A DNA stretch of 64,000 nucleotides from Haloarcula pellucida (GCF_014647235.1 NZ_BMOU01000007.1:251987-315986), one strand, 5' to 3'; positions 16,701-25,426 are shown, counted from the stretch's first letter. Numbers and translations are program-made. Notes: generated from the sequence alone by a model not told the origin.

Positions 16701-17435
16701 ATGGTTACGCTCGACTGCACAACCAGTCACCACGACGGGGTGACGCTGGTCGCGCTTTCCCTGCGGGACCTCGACGAATCGACTCGGGTGACCGTCCGCA
16801 ACCGCCTCGACGGCCCCGTGTGGCCGCCACGTTGTGAGGGGCTCCCGGTCACTGGCTGGACCGAGACGGGCTTCGAGGGCGTCGTCGGCCCCGGAGACCA
16901 CGCGCTCGGCTACGCCACGCCGGCGCCACCGGCCGACCCGCCTGCGGTTCTCGACGACGCGACGCCGGCACCGAACACCGACGGGGCCGGTGTGTCTCCC
17001 GAGAGCGCCGCCGACGTCGTCCGTGAACTCGGTGATCCGTCGCCGCCCGCCGACGCCGTCCCGGCCGGCGTTGCAGCGACGACTGACGCGGACTCGTGTG
17101 ATGGCGTCACCGAGCCAGACGCCGGACCGGCAGCGCGGTCTACCACGGCGACGCGACCACAGACGGACGGTCGGGTACCGGCGGCAGTCGAACCGTGGCT
17201 AGAGACGATGGCCGCCCGGGTCGAAGCGGCCGAGACGCTGGCCGACGCCGAGACGCTCCCGGCGGCGACCGCGGCGGTCCGCGAGGCCGGCGGACTGGCC
17301 GAGGTACGCACGATCGCCGAGTCGGGAGCGACCGACGAACGACGACTCAGGCGACTCGCTCTACGTGCGGCGGCGCTCGCCGACCGCCGTGGCGCCGCCA
17401 CCGTCCCGGTCGAGACGCTGGCCCGCATCGCATGA
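16701..17435 (+). CDS. Unknown protein coupled to a MinD-like ATPase
   Basis: 244 residues. The N-terminal 75 residues look like a beta-rich domain (CTTSHHDGVTLVALSLRDL, then TVRNRLDGPVWPP). A Pro/Ala/Asp-rich, probably disordered linker follows to about residue 155. The C-terminal helical region has many Ala and Arg residues (WLETMAARVEAAETLADAE). The stop overlaps the start of the MinD-like gene (ATGA), so the two are probably made together. It could be a partner or adaptor of the ATPase, by analogy with ParB/MinC-type partners, but this is inference from position only. Confidence 0.72.
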   Translation: MVTLDCTTSHHDGVTLVALSLRDLDESTRVTVRNRLDGPVWPPRCEGLPVTGWTETGFEGVVGPGDHALGYATPAPPADPPAVLDDATPAPNTDGAGVSPESAADVVRELGDPSPPADAVPAGVAATTDADSCDGVTEPDAGPAARSTTATRPQTDGRVPAAVEPWLETMAARVEAAETLADAETLPAATAAVREAGGLAEVRTIAESGATDERRLRRLALRAAALADRRGAATVPVETLARIA

Positions 17436-18097
17436 TTCTGGCCGTCACCGGCGGCAAGGGCGGGGTCGGCAAGTCGACGGTCGCGTACAATCTCGCGGCC
17501 GAACTAGACGGCGTCGTCGTCGACGGTGACCTCGCGATGGCGGACCTACCCGCCGGCCACGGTCCGGACCTCCACGACGTTCTCGCGGGCCGAGCGACCG
17601 TCCACGAGGCGGTTCGCGTCGACGGCCCAGTGACGACGGTCCCCTGCGGACGGACGCTTGCCGGGGCACGAGCGGCCGACCCGACGGCGCTGACCGACGC
17701 CTTAGAGACGCTGGACCGGACGTATCGCTGGGTCGTCGTGGACTCTCCGGCGGGGCTGCGCGCCGACGTTGGACTCCCCCTCGCCGTCGCCGACGCGACG
17801 GTACTGGTGACGACGCCGGCGACGGCGGCCATCGCCGACGCACTTCGGGTGCGAGAGCTCGCCCGCGAACTGGACGCCGGTCTCTGTCGTGTCGTTCTCA
17901 ACCGAACCGGGTCGGACCCGGTGACGAGGCCGACCGCGGATCGCTTTGGCGCGCCGGTCGTCACGGTGCCAGACAGCGACGCGCTGGCGACGGCCCAGCG
18001 TCACGGGACGCCGGTCCGCCAGACCGCGCCCGACTCGCCTGCGAGCGACGCCTTCGAGAAACTCGCCGCCGCCGTCTACTCTTGCAGTTCGGTGTAA
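17432..18097 (+). CDS. MinD/ParA-like P-loop ATPase
   Basis: 221 residues. The deviant Walker A GGKGGVGKST (residues 7-16, with the signature Lys9), a Walker A' VVVDGDLA and VVVDSPAG as Walker B place it in the SIMIBI class with MinD, ParA and Mrp. These ATPases dimerise on ATP and position proteins on membrane or DNA. I see no clear C-terminal amphipathic membrane helix, so a ParA-like or regulatory role is as likely as division-site selection. Its 3' end overlaps the convergent TFB gene by 22 bases. It is co-oriented with mcm and ends the cluster. Confidence 0.88.
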   Translation: MILAVTGGKGGVGKSTVAYNLAAELDGVVVDGDLAMADLPAGHGPDLHDVLAGRATVHEAVRVDGPVTTVPCGRTLAGARAADPTALTDALETLDRTYRWVVVDSPAGLRADVGLPLAVADATVLVTTPATAAIADALRVRELARELDAGLCRVVLNRTGSDPVTRPTADRFGAPVVTVPDSDALATAQRHGTPVRQTAPDSPASDAFEKLAAAVYSCSSV

Positions 18098-18936
18098 GTC
18101 CCCCGGAGCGTCACCGGGGTCACGTCACCGACCTCGGCCGCTTCGGCCTGTGTGAGCCCGATACCGTGCTCCTGTGCCGCGGTGTAGAGACACGCCGTGG
18201 CGACGCCAGCGGGGTTGCGCCCGCCGACGATACCGCTATCGCGTGCCTCGTCGACCAACTGCTCCGCGCGGTTACGAACGCTCTCCGAGAGGCCCAGTTC
18301 CGTCGCGAACCGCGGGACGTACTCGCGGGGGTCGATGGGTCCCGTCGGTAGGCCGAGGTCCCGGTTGAGGGCATCGTAGGCCGCCCGGAGTTCGTCCGGG
18401 TCGGCACGGGCCGCCCGGCACAACTCTTCGACGGTCCGGGCGACGCCCTCCGTCCGGCAGGTAGCGTACACCGCCGCCGCCGCGAACCCTTCCAGCGACC
18501 GCCCTTGAAGGAGGGATTCGTTCTGTGCCGACTCGAACAGCACGCAGGCTCGGTCCCGGATGGCGTTCGAGAGGCCGAGCGACCCGACGATGCGCCGAAT
18601 CTCGGTGAACGCGTAAATCTGGTTGCGCTCGCGTTTGGAACTGACCTGCGCGCGGCGGTGTTCTCGGCGGAGGCGTGCCATCTGGCGACGCTTCCGGCCC
18701 TTGAGCCGCGTCGAGCGGCCGATGTCGGTCGAGAGGCCGCGGTCGTGGCGTGACCGCGTCAGCGGCGCGCCGGTCCGGGCCCGACGGGTGTCGTCGTCCT
18801 CGAAACTCCGCCACTCCGGCCCCCGATCGATGGCGTCCTCGCCGACGACGAGGCCGCAGTGGTTACACACCGTCTCTGTGCCGTCCTGCTGGAGTGCCCC
18901 GTCACACTCGGGACACCCCGTCGTTGTCGTACTCAT
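18076..18936 (-). CDS. tfb: Transcription initiation factor IIB (TFB paralogue)
   Basis: 286 residues. The N-terminal zinc ribbon has CPEC and CNHC pairs, followed by a B-finger-like linker (GPEWRSF) and two cyclin-like repeats (about 100-190 and 195-286). It bridges TBP and RNA polymerase at promoters. Haloarchaea usually carry several tfb genes, so a numbered symbol cannot be given. It converges on the MinD-like gene with a 22-base overlap. A minus-strand TATA-like GTTTTTTAAC (18964-18973) lies about 33 bases upstream of the start. Confidence 0.95.
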   Translation of the reverse strand: MSTTTTGCPECDGALQQDGTETVCNHCGLVVGEDAIDRGPEWRSFEDDDTRRARTGAPLTRSRHDRGLSTDIGRSTRLKGRKRRQMARLRREHRRAQVSSKRERNQIYAFTEIRRIVGSLGLSNAIRDRACVLFESAQNESLLQGRSLEGFAAAAVYATCRTEGVARTVEELCRAARADPDELRAAYDALNRDLGLPTGPIDPREYVPRFATELGLSESVRNRAEQLVDEARDSGIVGGRNPAGVATACLYTAAQEHGIGLTQAEAAEVGDVTPVTLRGTYTELQE

Positions 18937-18963
18937 CGTACTTCGAGCTACGGCCGGGTGGTG

Positions 18964-18973
18964 GGTTAAAAAA
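18964..18973 (-). promoter_or_regulatory. tfb promoter
   Basis: Minus-strand GTTTTTTAAC sits about 33 bases before the tfb ATG at 18936, at the expected TATA position. Confidence 0.5.
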
Positions 18974-19109
18974 CCGATGGAAGAGCCAATCTGCGGGCGG
19001 TTTCGGGCGAAACTACCAACCGGTCACCGGTAGGTATACCGTCTGGCGCTGGTACCGACCGAGCGCGGAGCCACCACTGTTAAATTACGCGACTGTTATT
19101 GTGGTACCA

Positions 19110-19604
19110 ATGGGGTTGGCAGACATCGCTGCCGGCATCGAGGTGACCGAGCGACAGCGCGAGTGTGGGGTGGCCGCCGTCGACGACACCGACGCGACGC
19201 TGGCTGAGCGACTCGAACCGTTCGCCGAGGACCTGCCGTGTTCGGCCGGGGCGGCGGCGACGGTCGTCGATTCGTACGCCGCCGGTAACGCCGTCGACGA
19301 CTGCGGGCACGCCGCGGGGATACCGCCGGTGACCGCGGCGAAGACGCTCCACCGCCTCGGCGAGCAGGTCTCGCCGCTCGGACCGCGCGGCCGCGATATC
19401 GTCCGGGACTGGCTCTCGGGAACGCTCTCACGCGGCGACGCGCGGACGCTTGCCGGTGTCGGCGAACGGACGTTCGCACTGGCGGCCTACGTCGAGAGTC
19501 ACGACCCGCTCCCCGGGGCGAGAGATGCCGTCGAGGGGGCGCTGTCGACGTCCGACGCGGACCCGCTGGCGGAGACCCACAGCGACGTCGAGGACCTGCT
19601 GTGA
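19110..19604 (+). CDS. Unknown haloarchaeal protein, TFIIB-cyclin-like helices
   Basis: 164 residues from ATG 19110. TGTTAAATTA at 19078-19087 is a likely TATA box. The protein is mostly helical, with segments DDCGHAAGIPPVTAAKTLHR and GTLSRGDARTLAGVGE that read like helix-turn-helix or cyclin-repeat helices. This suggests a distant relation to TFB core repeats or a DNA-binding fold. It has no zinc ribbon and is too short for a TFB. It lies divergent from tfb, and a regulatory role is only a guess. Confidence 0.7.
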   Translation: MGLADIAAGIEVTERQRECGVAAVDDTDATLAERLEPFAEDLPCSAGAAATVVDSYAAGNAVDDCGHAAGIPPVTAAKTLHRLGEQVSPLGPRGRDIVRDWLSGTLSRGDARTLAGVGERTFALAAYVESHDPLPGARDAVEGALSTSDADPLAETHSDVEDLL

Positions 19605-19682
19605 CGTGGGCCGAACCGCGAGACACAGCGCTCTCGTCGCGACTGGACCACACTTAACACGCCCCGACGTGAACCCGCGCCC

Positions 19683-21203
19683 ATGTCGGCATCGGAACTG
19701 GCTGCGGCGGTCACACGGGCGCTGGACGTAGACCCCGAGGAGTTCCACACGAACGCACGCGAGGAGGCCGAACAGCTCAAAACGGAGGTCAGGTCGGGGA
19801 CGTTCGACAACACCGAGGCCATCGTCGGGATGGAACTGGAACTGTACGCCGTCGACGACCAGACCGACGCCCTGCGGCGGGTCCCCCGACAGTTGCTCGA
19901 ACTCATCGGCTTCGAGAAGGAACTGGGCCTCCACAACGCGGAGATGCAGACCAGCCCCCAGCCACTGAACTCCCACGGACTGGCGGCCCAGCGAAACGAA
20001 CTGAAGGCGTCGCTGATGCCGGCCCAGCAGCGACTCGGCACCGAGGGGATTCGACTCGTCTCCGACGGCATGTGGACGGTGCCGCCGAACGGCGAGACGG
20101 CCGAGAGCTACCTCTGTGACGCCGTCTCCGAGGACGGGATTCGCATCGGGACCAACATGTCCGACGCGGTGCGGTACCACACGATGGCCAACACCGACTA
20201 CCCGTCGGCGTTCGAACTCGACGCGCCACACGTTTCCCTGCAAGCGAAGACGGTGATGCCCGAGGCGCTCATCACCTCCATCCAACCGCACTACCAGATT
20301 CCCCACGCGCCGGACCTCCCCGAGTACTTCAGCTACGCCCTCCGCGTCGCCGCGCCACTCCTCGCACTCGGCGTCAACGCACCCTTCTTCCCGCCGGACC
20401 TCTACGACGACGCGCCGGCCGAGGAGATACTCGAAGACGCACACATGGAGCACCGCATCGGCGTCTTCGAGTCCGTCCTCAACCCGCCCGAGGACGATCC
20501 GACGCCGCCGAAGGTGTGTTTCCCGCCCGACTTCGACACCGTCGAGGACGCCATCGACGACATCGTCGCCGACGACACCATCGTCCCGATGGACGTCCAG
20601 TCGGGCACCCGCTTCGACGACGCGTTCGTCCATCTCCGGCACAAACACGGCTCGTACTGGCGGTGGGTGCGGCCGGTGTTCGAGGGCCAGACCCGCTCTG
20701 CGGCCAACGCCCGCATCGAGTTCCGCCCGTTGCCGGCCCAACCGACCGTCGACGACGCAATCGCCTTCGAAGCGCTGTTCGCGGGCCTGATGGAGAGTCT
20801 GCCGCGACTCGAACACCCCATCCAGTCGCTGGACTGGGAGACGGCCAAAGAGAACTTCTATGCGGCCACGCGCGAGGGACTGCGGGCCGACATCGAGTGG
20901 ATAACGGCCGACGGCGCGACGACCACCTCGACGGACGAACTGTACGGCGAACTGTTCGAACACGCCCGCGAAGGACTCGAACAGCGCGGTCTCTCGGCCG
21001 AGGAGGCCCACGAGTACATCCGGCCGCTGCGCGAGCGAGTGGACCGTCGGCTCACCCCGGCCCGCTGGAAACACGACTCCGTCCGCCGTCGCATCGAGGA
21101 ACACGTCCCGCTCCCCGAGGCCATCTGGGGGATGCAGTCTACCTACATCAGGCGGCAGAAGGCGACGCTGCTCGACGGGAGCTTCGTCGACTGGTTCGAG
21201 TGA
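19683..21203 (+). CDS. Glutamate-cysteine ligase-like carboxylate-amine ligase (GCS2 family)
   Basis: 506 residues. The segment IVGMELELYAVDD near residue 50 is the metal-binding acidic motif that opens GCS2/YbdK ligases. LGLHNAEMQTSPQPL follows, then FVHLRHKHGSYWRWVRP and ARIEFRPLPAQPT, which fit the active-site strands. Members form gamma-glutamyl or other amide bonds with ATP; in haloarchaea a family member makes gamma-glutamylcysteine, the main thiol. The protein is longer than typical YbdK, so the exact substrate is uncertain. It stands alone and converges on a LOG-like gene. Confidence 0.8.
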   Translation: MSASELAAAVTRALDVDPEEFHTNAREEAEQLKTEVRSGTFDNTEAIVGMELELYAVDDQTDALRRVPRQLLELIGFEKELGLHNAEMQTSPQPLNSHGLAAQRNELKASLMPAQQRLGTEGIRLVSDGMWTVPPNGETAESYLCDAVSEDGIRIGTNMSDAVRYHTMANTDYPSAFELDAPHVSLQAKTVMPEALITSIQPHYQIPHAPDLPEYFSYALRVAAPLLALGVNAPFFPPDLYDDAPAEEILEDAHMEHRIGVFESVLNPPEDDPTPPKVCFPPDFDTVEDAIDDIVADDTIVPMDVQSGTRFDDAFVHLRHKHGSYWRWVRPVFEGQTRSAANARIEFRPLPAQPTVDDAIAFEALFAGLMESLPRLEHPIQSLDWETAKENFYAATREGLRADIEWITADGATTTSTDELYGELFEHAREGLEQRGLSAEEAHEYIRPLRERVDRRLTPARWKHDSVRRRIEEHVPLPEAIWGMQSTYIRRQKATLLDGSFVDWFE

Positions 21204-21215
21204 CGGGGCAGCCGG

Positions 21216-21665
21216 CTACACCGCCTTCTCGACGTACTCAACGGCTTCGGCGGCCGTCTCGACGTGTTCGATGCCGTCGACGCCCTCGACCGCGTGCGTT
21301 CCCAGTCCTGCGACCGGTCGGCCCATGTCGAGCGCGTGGCCTATCTCGGAGAGCGTCCCGGCCCCACCGTCGACGGCGACGACCGCCGCGCCGTTCAGCA
21401 CGACGAGGACGTTGCGGGCGTTCCCCATCCCGGTCGCGATGACCGTATCGACGTAGTCGTTTGCCGCCGCCCGATGTTCGCCCGGGAGGATACCGATAGT
21501 GTGGCCGCCGGTCTCGCCGGCACCCTTACAGACGGCTTCCATGACGCCGGTCAGGCCGCCACAGACGACGTCGTGCCCCTGCTCGCCGAGCAACCGGCCG
21601 ACCGTCCGTGCCTGTCGGTACTGCTCGTCTGTCACGCTGGACCCGCCGATGACTGAGACGCGCAT
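21216..21665 (-). CDS. LOG/TIGR00725-like protein
   Basis: 149 residues from ATG 21665 (MRVSVIGGSSV). It is a Rossmann-like fold with GGLTGVMEAVCKGA and GGAGTLSEIGHAL, matching the PGG-x-GT-x2-E pattern of the LOG/lysine-decarboxylase-like family (TIGR00725 branch). LOG enzymes release cytokinin-like bases or cleave nucleotide 5'-monophosphates, but small archaeal members are uncharacterised. The longer open frame to 22529 is a shadow of phaC. It is separated from phaC by only about 40 bases. Confidence 0.8.
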   Translation of the reverse strand: MRVSVIGGSSVTDEQYRQARTVGRLLGEQGHDVVCGGLTGVMEAVCKGAGETGGHTIGILPGEHRAAANDYVDTVIATGMGNARNVLVVLNGAAVVAVDGGAGTLSEIGHALDMGRPVAGLGTHAVEGVDGIEHVETAAEAVEYVEKAV

Positions 21666-21706
21666 ACGTACGCCTTCGACGGGCAGTGAGAAAAGGTATC
21701 GCCGGT

Positions 21707-23128
21707 CTATAGCTGGTCGAGCCAGTCTTGTGCGCGGGACTCGGTCGTCTCTGCGAGTTCGGCGAGCTCTGTGGCGTCGTACTCGGCGAGGTCGCCGACG
21801 GTCTCGACGCCGGCGGCACGCAGCCGGTCTGCGTAGGTCGGGCCGATGCCGGAGACGGTCTCGACGTCGGCGCCCGCCTCGGAGCCGAACGCCTCGGTTT
21901 CGACGGCCGCCTCGGCTGTGTCGTCGTCGGCCTCGGTCGCATCGACGGCGTCGTCGGCGACGTCTTCGACGGCTTCCTCGGGGGACTCGACCTCGATGTC
22001 GACTTCCTCGGACGGGTTGCGCTCGCTGTACCACTCGGCGACTTCGGGCCAGAGGTCCGCGTGGGTCGACGAGGACACCGACAGGCCGATGTGGCCGGTC
22101 GAGAACTCGATGGTCTTCGTGTCCTCGCTCGGGATGACCTCGTTGAACGGCTTGGAGGCCTCCGGTGGGATGAGGTGGTCGTACTCGCCCATCAACTGGA
22201 TGACGGGCATGTCGATGTTCTCCAGGTCGACGTGTTCGCCGCCGATCTCCAGTTCGTTCTTGTAGAGCTTGTTGTCCTGATAGACGTCCTCGAGGAACTG
22301 GACGTAAGTGTCGCCGGCGACGTCGATGCCGTCGCCGAGCCACTTCTCCATCCGGCCGAAGTTCTCGACGAAGGACTCGTTCTCTAGGTTCTCGGCGAGG
22401 CGGATATACTTCGAGACGTAGTTGTCGACGGGGTCCATCAGCGCGAAGCCGATGTCGAGCATCTCCGCCGGGACGTTGCCGAACGTCTCGGTCACGTCTC
22501 GCGGGGAGTAGTACTCGTCTGAACCCCACTCTTCGAGGACACCGCCGGTCTGGTCGAAACAGAGGCCGGCGGCCATCAGGCCGAGCGTGTTGACTTTCTC
22601 CTTGTGGAGGGCGGTGTACATCACCGACATGGTGCCACCCATGCAGTACCCGAGGATGTTGATGGCGTCCTGCCCGGAGCGCTCGCGGACGACGTCCACG
22701 CAGTTGTCCATGTAGCGGTTGACGTAGTCGTCGAGCGTCAGGTGCTGGTCGAGCCGCGAGGGCTCGTTCCAGTCGATGAGGTAGACGTCGTGACCCGCTT
22801 CGAGCAGGCGACGCACCACGGACCGCTCCTCCTGTAAGTCGAGGATGTACGGTCGGTTGATGAGCGCGTAAACGATGAGGATGGGGACCGCTTCCTTGTC
22901 CTCCTCGTCGACCTCGATGCCGGCGGCCTCGGCGTCGTAGTGGAGGAGTTCGAGCTTGTTCTCCTCGTAGACGACCTCCGAGGGCGTCTGACCCACTTCG
23001 ACGGACTCCATCAGTTCGAGCCGCTCGTCGGCGACCTGACTCGTCTCGGCGGTTTCGGACATGGCCTCGAGCGTCTTGGCCTGCCAGTCGAGCGCGGCCG
23101 CGAAGGGGTTGAAGGGATTACTGGACAT
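21707..23128 (-). CDS. phaC: PHA synthase subunit PhaC (class III) with C-terminal helix-hairpin-helix
   Basis: 473 residues. It polymerises (R)-3-hydroxyacyl-CoA into polyhydroxyalkanoate on granules. The alpha/beta-hydrolase core has the PHA-synthase lipase box GYCMGG with nucleophile Cys162, Asp317 (GEYDHLI) and His346 (STGHIGL). Beyond about residue 375 an acidic linker leads to a helix-hairpin-helix-like domain ([16 protein letters not shown], residues about 422-473), which is an extension beyond the class III core. It is the last gene of phaR-phaP-phaE-phaC, 3 bases after phaE. Confidence 0.95.
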   Translation of the reverse strand: MSSNPFNPFAAALDWQAKTLEAMSETAETSQVADERLELMESVEVGQTPSEVVYEENKLELLHYDAEAAGIEVDEEDKEAVPILIVYALINRPYILDLQEERSVVRRLLEAGHDVYLIDWNEPSRLDQHLTLDDYVNRYMDNCVDVVRERSGQDAINILGYCMGGTMSVMYTALHKEKVNTLGLMAAGLCFDQTGGVLEEWGSDEYYSPRDVTETFGNVPAEMLDIGFALMDPVDNYVSKYIRLAENLENESFVENFGRMEKWLGDGIDVAGDTYVQFLEDVYQDNKLYKNELEIGGEHVDLENIDMPVIQLMGEYDHLIPPEASKPFNEVIPSEDTKTIEFSTGHIGLSVSSSTHADLWPEVAEWYSERNPSEEVDIEVESPEEAVEDVADDAVDATEADDDTAEAAVETEAFGSEAGADVETVSGIGPTYADRLRAAGVETVGDLAEYDATELAELAETTESRAQDWLDQL

Positions 23129-23131
23129 GGC

Positions 23132-23677
23132 TTACTCCTCGAGGTGTTCGAGGACCCGGTCGAGCTTCTCCTCGACAGCGTGTTGCCGGCGCTCGACTTC
23201 GACGAGGCGCTCTGCGACTTCGTCTATGTCGTCGCGGGTCGGAAAGCCCATCTGGGCGATGGCGTCCTGATTGAGTTCGTCGGCCTCCTGTTGCATCTCC
23301 ATCATGGACTCGACGAGTTGACCGTTGGCGGCCGCAAACGCCGAGGTGCCCATCACGTGCTTGAACGCTTCGTTGGCCGACTGGAGCCAGATGTCGCGGA
23401 ACTCGGCGGGGTCGACGTCCTCGCCCTGTGCGGCGTCGGTCGAGCGCTCGACCATCTGCTCGGCCGCGTCGATCCACTCCTCGTAGGCCGCGTTGTAGCC
23501 CTGTAGTCCCTCGGAGAGTTCGTCTTCCTCCGGGATGGAGTCCTCGACGGCGTCGGCCCACGACTCGACGAAGGCCGCCTGGGCTTTCATGTTCTGTTCC
23601 ATCGAATCGGCGACGGCGTCGTTCATCTGTTCGACCATCTCCGCCCACTCGTCTTGCATCTGGTTTGTATCGCTCAT
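23132..23677 (-). CDS. phaE: PHA synthase subunit PhaE
   Basis: 181 residues from ATG 23677, an acidic helical protein with conserved DIWLQSANEAFKHVMGTSAF. The C-terminal heptad-like helix (DDIDEVAERLVEVERRQ) would form a coiled coil. PhaE is the partner that activates PhaC in class III synthases. Its position directly before phaC fixes the identity. Haloarchaeal PhaE is short, as here. Confidence 0.9.
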   Translation of the reverse strand: MSDTNQMQDEWAEMVEQMNDAVADSMEQNMKAQAAFVESWADAVEDSIPEEDELSEGLQGYNAAYEEWIDAAEQMVERSTDAAQGEDVDPAEFRDIWLQSANEAFKHVMGTSAFAAANGQLVESMMEMQQEADELNQDAIAQMGFPTRDDIDEVAERLVEVERRQHAVEEKLDRVLEHLEE

Positions 23678-23725
23678 AGTATCTCTAGTAACTCGCGCTG
23701 TCGCGCACAAAAAACGGCTGGTTCG

Positions 23726-24277
23726 TTACGCTTCGACGGCGTCAGTAGCCTGTGCCTGCACTTCTTCGACCTGTGCCTGCATCTCCTCGACCTGCTCTTG
23801 GACCTCTTCGAGCTGGTCACCGAACTGCTCTGCGACCTGAACCGACTGCGATTCGAGTTCCTCGTGGGCCTCGACGAGTAGCTTGACCTGCTCGTCGACG
23901 GCGTCGACGTAGTCGGCGGTCAGATCGTCGTAGGACTCGACGCCTTCGACCATCTCGCTCTCGATGTTGTCGAAGACTTCGGCGTGATTCTCGAGCAGGA
24001 AGTCGTACTGCTCGTCGACGGCCTGCCGGACCTCGTCCACGGTGCCGGCGGCGCCGGGGACCGTACTCTCGACGGCGTCGAGGTAGCTGTGGAAGACGGT
24101 CTTCGAGAGCTCGACACCGCGGCGCTGGGCCGACTCCTGCGTGTCGAGACTGCCGATGACTGCCTCGTTGATGTTCTGCTGGAACGAGACGGTCTGTTCG
24201 AGGGCCTTCTGGCTCTGTTCGATGGACGCGCGCTGCATTTCGAAAGCGGTCGTGACGGGGGTTGTGTAGTCTACCAT
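23726..24277 (-). CDS. phaP: Phasin PhaP (granule-coating protein)
   Basis: 183 residues from ATG 24277 (MVDYTTPVTTAFEMQR). It is almost wholly helical, with a C-terminal heptad-rich stretch (LEEVQEQVEEMQAQVEEVQA) that reads as a coiled coil. Phasins coat PHA granules and control their size. It sits between phaR and phaE with short gaps, the order known from haloarchaeal PHA operons. A longer frame to 24391 is not needed. Confidence 0.85.
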   Translation of the reverse strand: MVDYTTPVTTAFEMQRASIEQSQKALEQTVSFQQNINEAVIGSLDTQESAQRRGVELSKTVFHSYLDAVESTVPGAAGTVDEVRQAVDEQYDFLLENHAEVFDNIESEMVEGVESYDDLTADYVDAVDEQVKLLVEAHEELESQSVQVAEQFGDQLEEVQEQVEEMQAQVEEVQAQATDAVEA

Positions 24278-24284
24278 TGTTGTA

Positions 24285-24581
24285 TTACTCGCTGTTGTTG
24301 CTGACCGGGAGGACGACTGTCTGGACGATATCGCCTTCTTCGATTCCGAGCGCCTCGCGCTCGGCGTCGGGGATGCTGATTCGTCCGCCACTCTGGACGC
24401 GGGTCTTGAACGTCGCCATCTGGCTCATCGCACCGAGCTGATTCATATCGAAGCTCGGCATACCACCGCTCGCGAACAACTGCTTCATGAGCTGCTGCTG
24501 CTGTTCCATCGCGTTCTCGCTCGCCTGCTGCATCCCCTTGAACATCGGGGGCCACATCAGACCATCGTCCTCATCGGCCAT
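24285..24581 (-). CDS. phaR: AbrB/SpoVT-type regulator PhaR
   Basis: 98 residues from ATG 24581. The N-terminal half is Met/Gln-rich and helical (ENAMEQQQQLMKQLF). The C-terminal 45 residues form an AbrB swapped-hairpin DNA-binding domain (RVQSGGRISIPDAEREALG). In Haloferax mediterranei the AbrB-type PhaR represses the phaRP promoter and binds granules, and this gene has the same place and architecture. The stop lies 8 bases from the phaP start. Phased repeats just upstream of its promoter may be regulator sites. Confidence 0.9.
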   Translation of the reverse strand: MADEDDGLMWPPMFKGMQQASENAMEQQQQLMKQLFASGGMPSFDMNQLGAMSQMATFKTRVQSGGRISIPDAEREALGIEEGDIVQTVVLPVSNNSE

Positions 24582-24608
24582 CTGTACTCTCACGTACACT
24601 GTTCAATG

Positions 24609-24617
24609 ACTTAAAAC
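24609..24617 (-). promoter_or_regulatory. phaRPEC promoter (TATA GTTTTAAGT)
   Basis: Minus-strand GTTTTAAGT is centred about 32 bases before the phaR ATG at 24581, with a G-rich stretch preceding it. It is the likely single promoter of the four-gene operon. Confidence 0.65.
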
Positions 24618-24628
24618 TTCCCCCGATT

Positions 24629-24682
24629 TACCATCTGCTACCATCTGATACCATTGAATGGTTCGAGGTGCTGAGAGATGGT
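24629..24682. repeat. Phased TACCATCTG repeats between phaR and phaJ
   Basis: TACCATCTG occurs at 24629-24637 and 24639-24647, and a variant TACCATTGA at 24649-24657, with an exact 10-base period. The third copy is part of the 11-bp palindrome CCATTGAATGG (24651-24661). An inverted AGATGGT follows at 24676-24682. The cluster lies just upstream of the phaR TATA box in the gap shared with phaJ. Confidence 0.75.
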
Positions 24683-24785
24683 GAGCGAGGCGCTCGCCGC
24701 CGCTGGAGTCGTCATCGAGATGCTATAACGCCGCTGTCGGTCGGTAGAAGCCGTCTCGTGGCCGTAGAGTACAAAATAACACCAA

Positions 24786-24795
24786 GATTTAATAG
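24786..24795 (+). promoter_or_regulatory. phaJ promoter
   Basis: GATTTAATAG lies about 30 bases before the phaJ ATG at 24821, at the expected TATA position. Confidence 0.6.
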
Positions 24796-24820
24796 TCGGA
24801 CCTCTAAATACGACCCATCG

Positions 24821-25426
24821 ATGAGTTCTGAATCACATCGGAATCCGCTGCTCGATACGTGGACCGAAACCTCCTCCCACATGTTCAACAGCGTCGTTGC
24901 AGCCAATCGGGCAGCATTTGCGGCTTTCGGCGTCCAACAAGACGAGGACGCCGCCGCCCCTCCTGCCGAGCGTATCGAACCGAACGAGGACCTCCCGGAG
25001 TGGCACGTAACGATCTCCGAGGACCATCCGGACAACCTCGGCGTCGGTGACCGAATCGAGTTCACGAAGACGATCTCCGATGGTGACGTCAAGCAGTTCG
25101 CCGCCGCGAGCGGGGATACGAACCCGCTGCACCTAGACGAGGAGTTCGCCGAGAAGACACGGTTCCGCGGCCGCATCGCCCACGGGACGCTCGTCGGTAG
25201 CCTCATCAGCGCGGCGTTGGCCCGCTTGCCCGGACTGACGATCTACCTCTCGCAGGACCTCGAGTTCCACAATCCCGTACGCATCGACGACCGCCTCACG
25301 GCCGAATGCGAGATCGTCGAGGACCTCGGCGACGACCAGTACCGGCTGACGACACGGGTCAAGAGCGAGGAGGACGTCGTCATCGACGGCGAGGCCGTCG
25401 TCCTCATCGACGACCTGCCGAACTAA
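24821..25426 (+). CDS. phaJ: (R)-specific enoyl-CoA hydratase PhaJ (MaoC-like)
   Basis: 201 residues from ATG 24821. An N-terminal 75-residue extension precedes a single hotdog MaoC domain. The hydratase-2 motif is present: SGDTNPLHLDEEFA with catalytic Asp99 and His104, then RFRGRIAHG. It hydrates 2-enoyl-CoA to (R)-3-hydroxyacyl-CoA, the monomer used by PhaC. It is divergent from phaRPEC and shares its control region. It overlaps the end of the next, convergent gene by 4 bases. Confidence 0.88.
   Translation: MSSESHRNPLLDTWTETSSHMFNSVVAANRAAFAAFGVQQDEDAAAPPAERIEPNEDLPEWHVTISEDHPDNLGVGDRIEFTKTISDGDVKQFAAASGDTNPLHLDEEFAEKTRFRGRIAHGTLVGSLISAALARLPGLTIYLSQDLEFHNPVRIDDRLTAECEIVEDLGDDQYRLTTRVKSEEDVVIDGEAVVLIDDLPN

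Noticed and set aside
19428-21104. 558-residue minus-strand frame
   Set aside because: Antisense to the GCS2-family gene; low-quality composition rich in Arg, Val and Gly.
21666-22529. N-terminal extension of the LOG-like protein
   Set aside because: The added sequence is an Arg-rich shadow of phaC; the Rossmann domain starts cleanly at the ATG at 21665.
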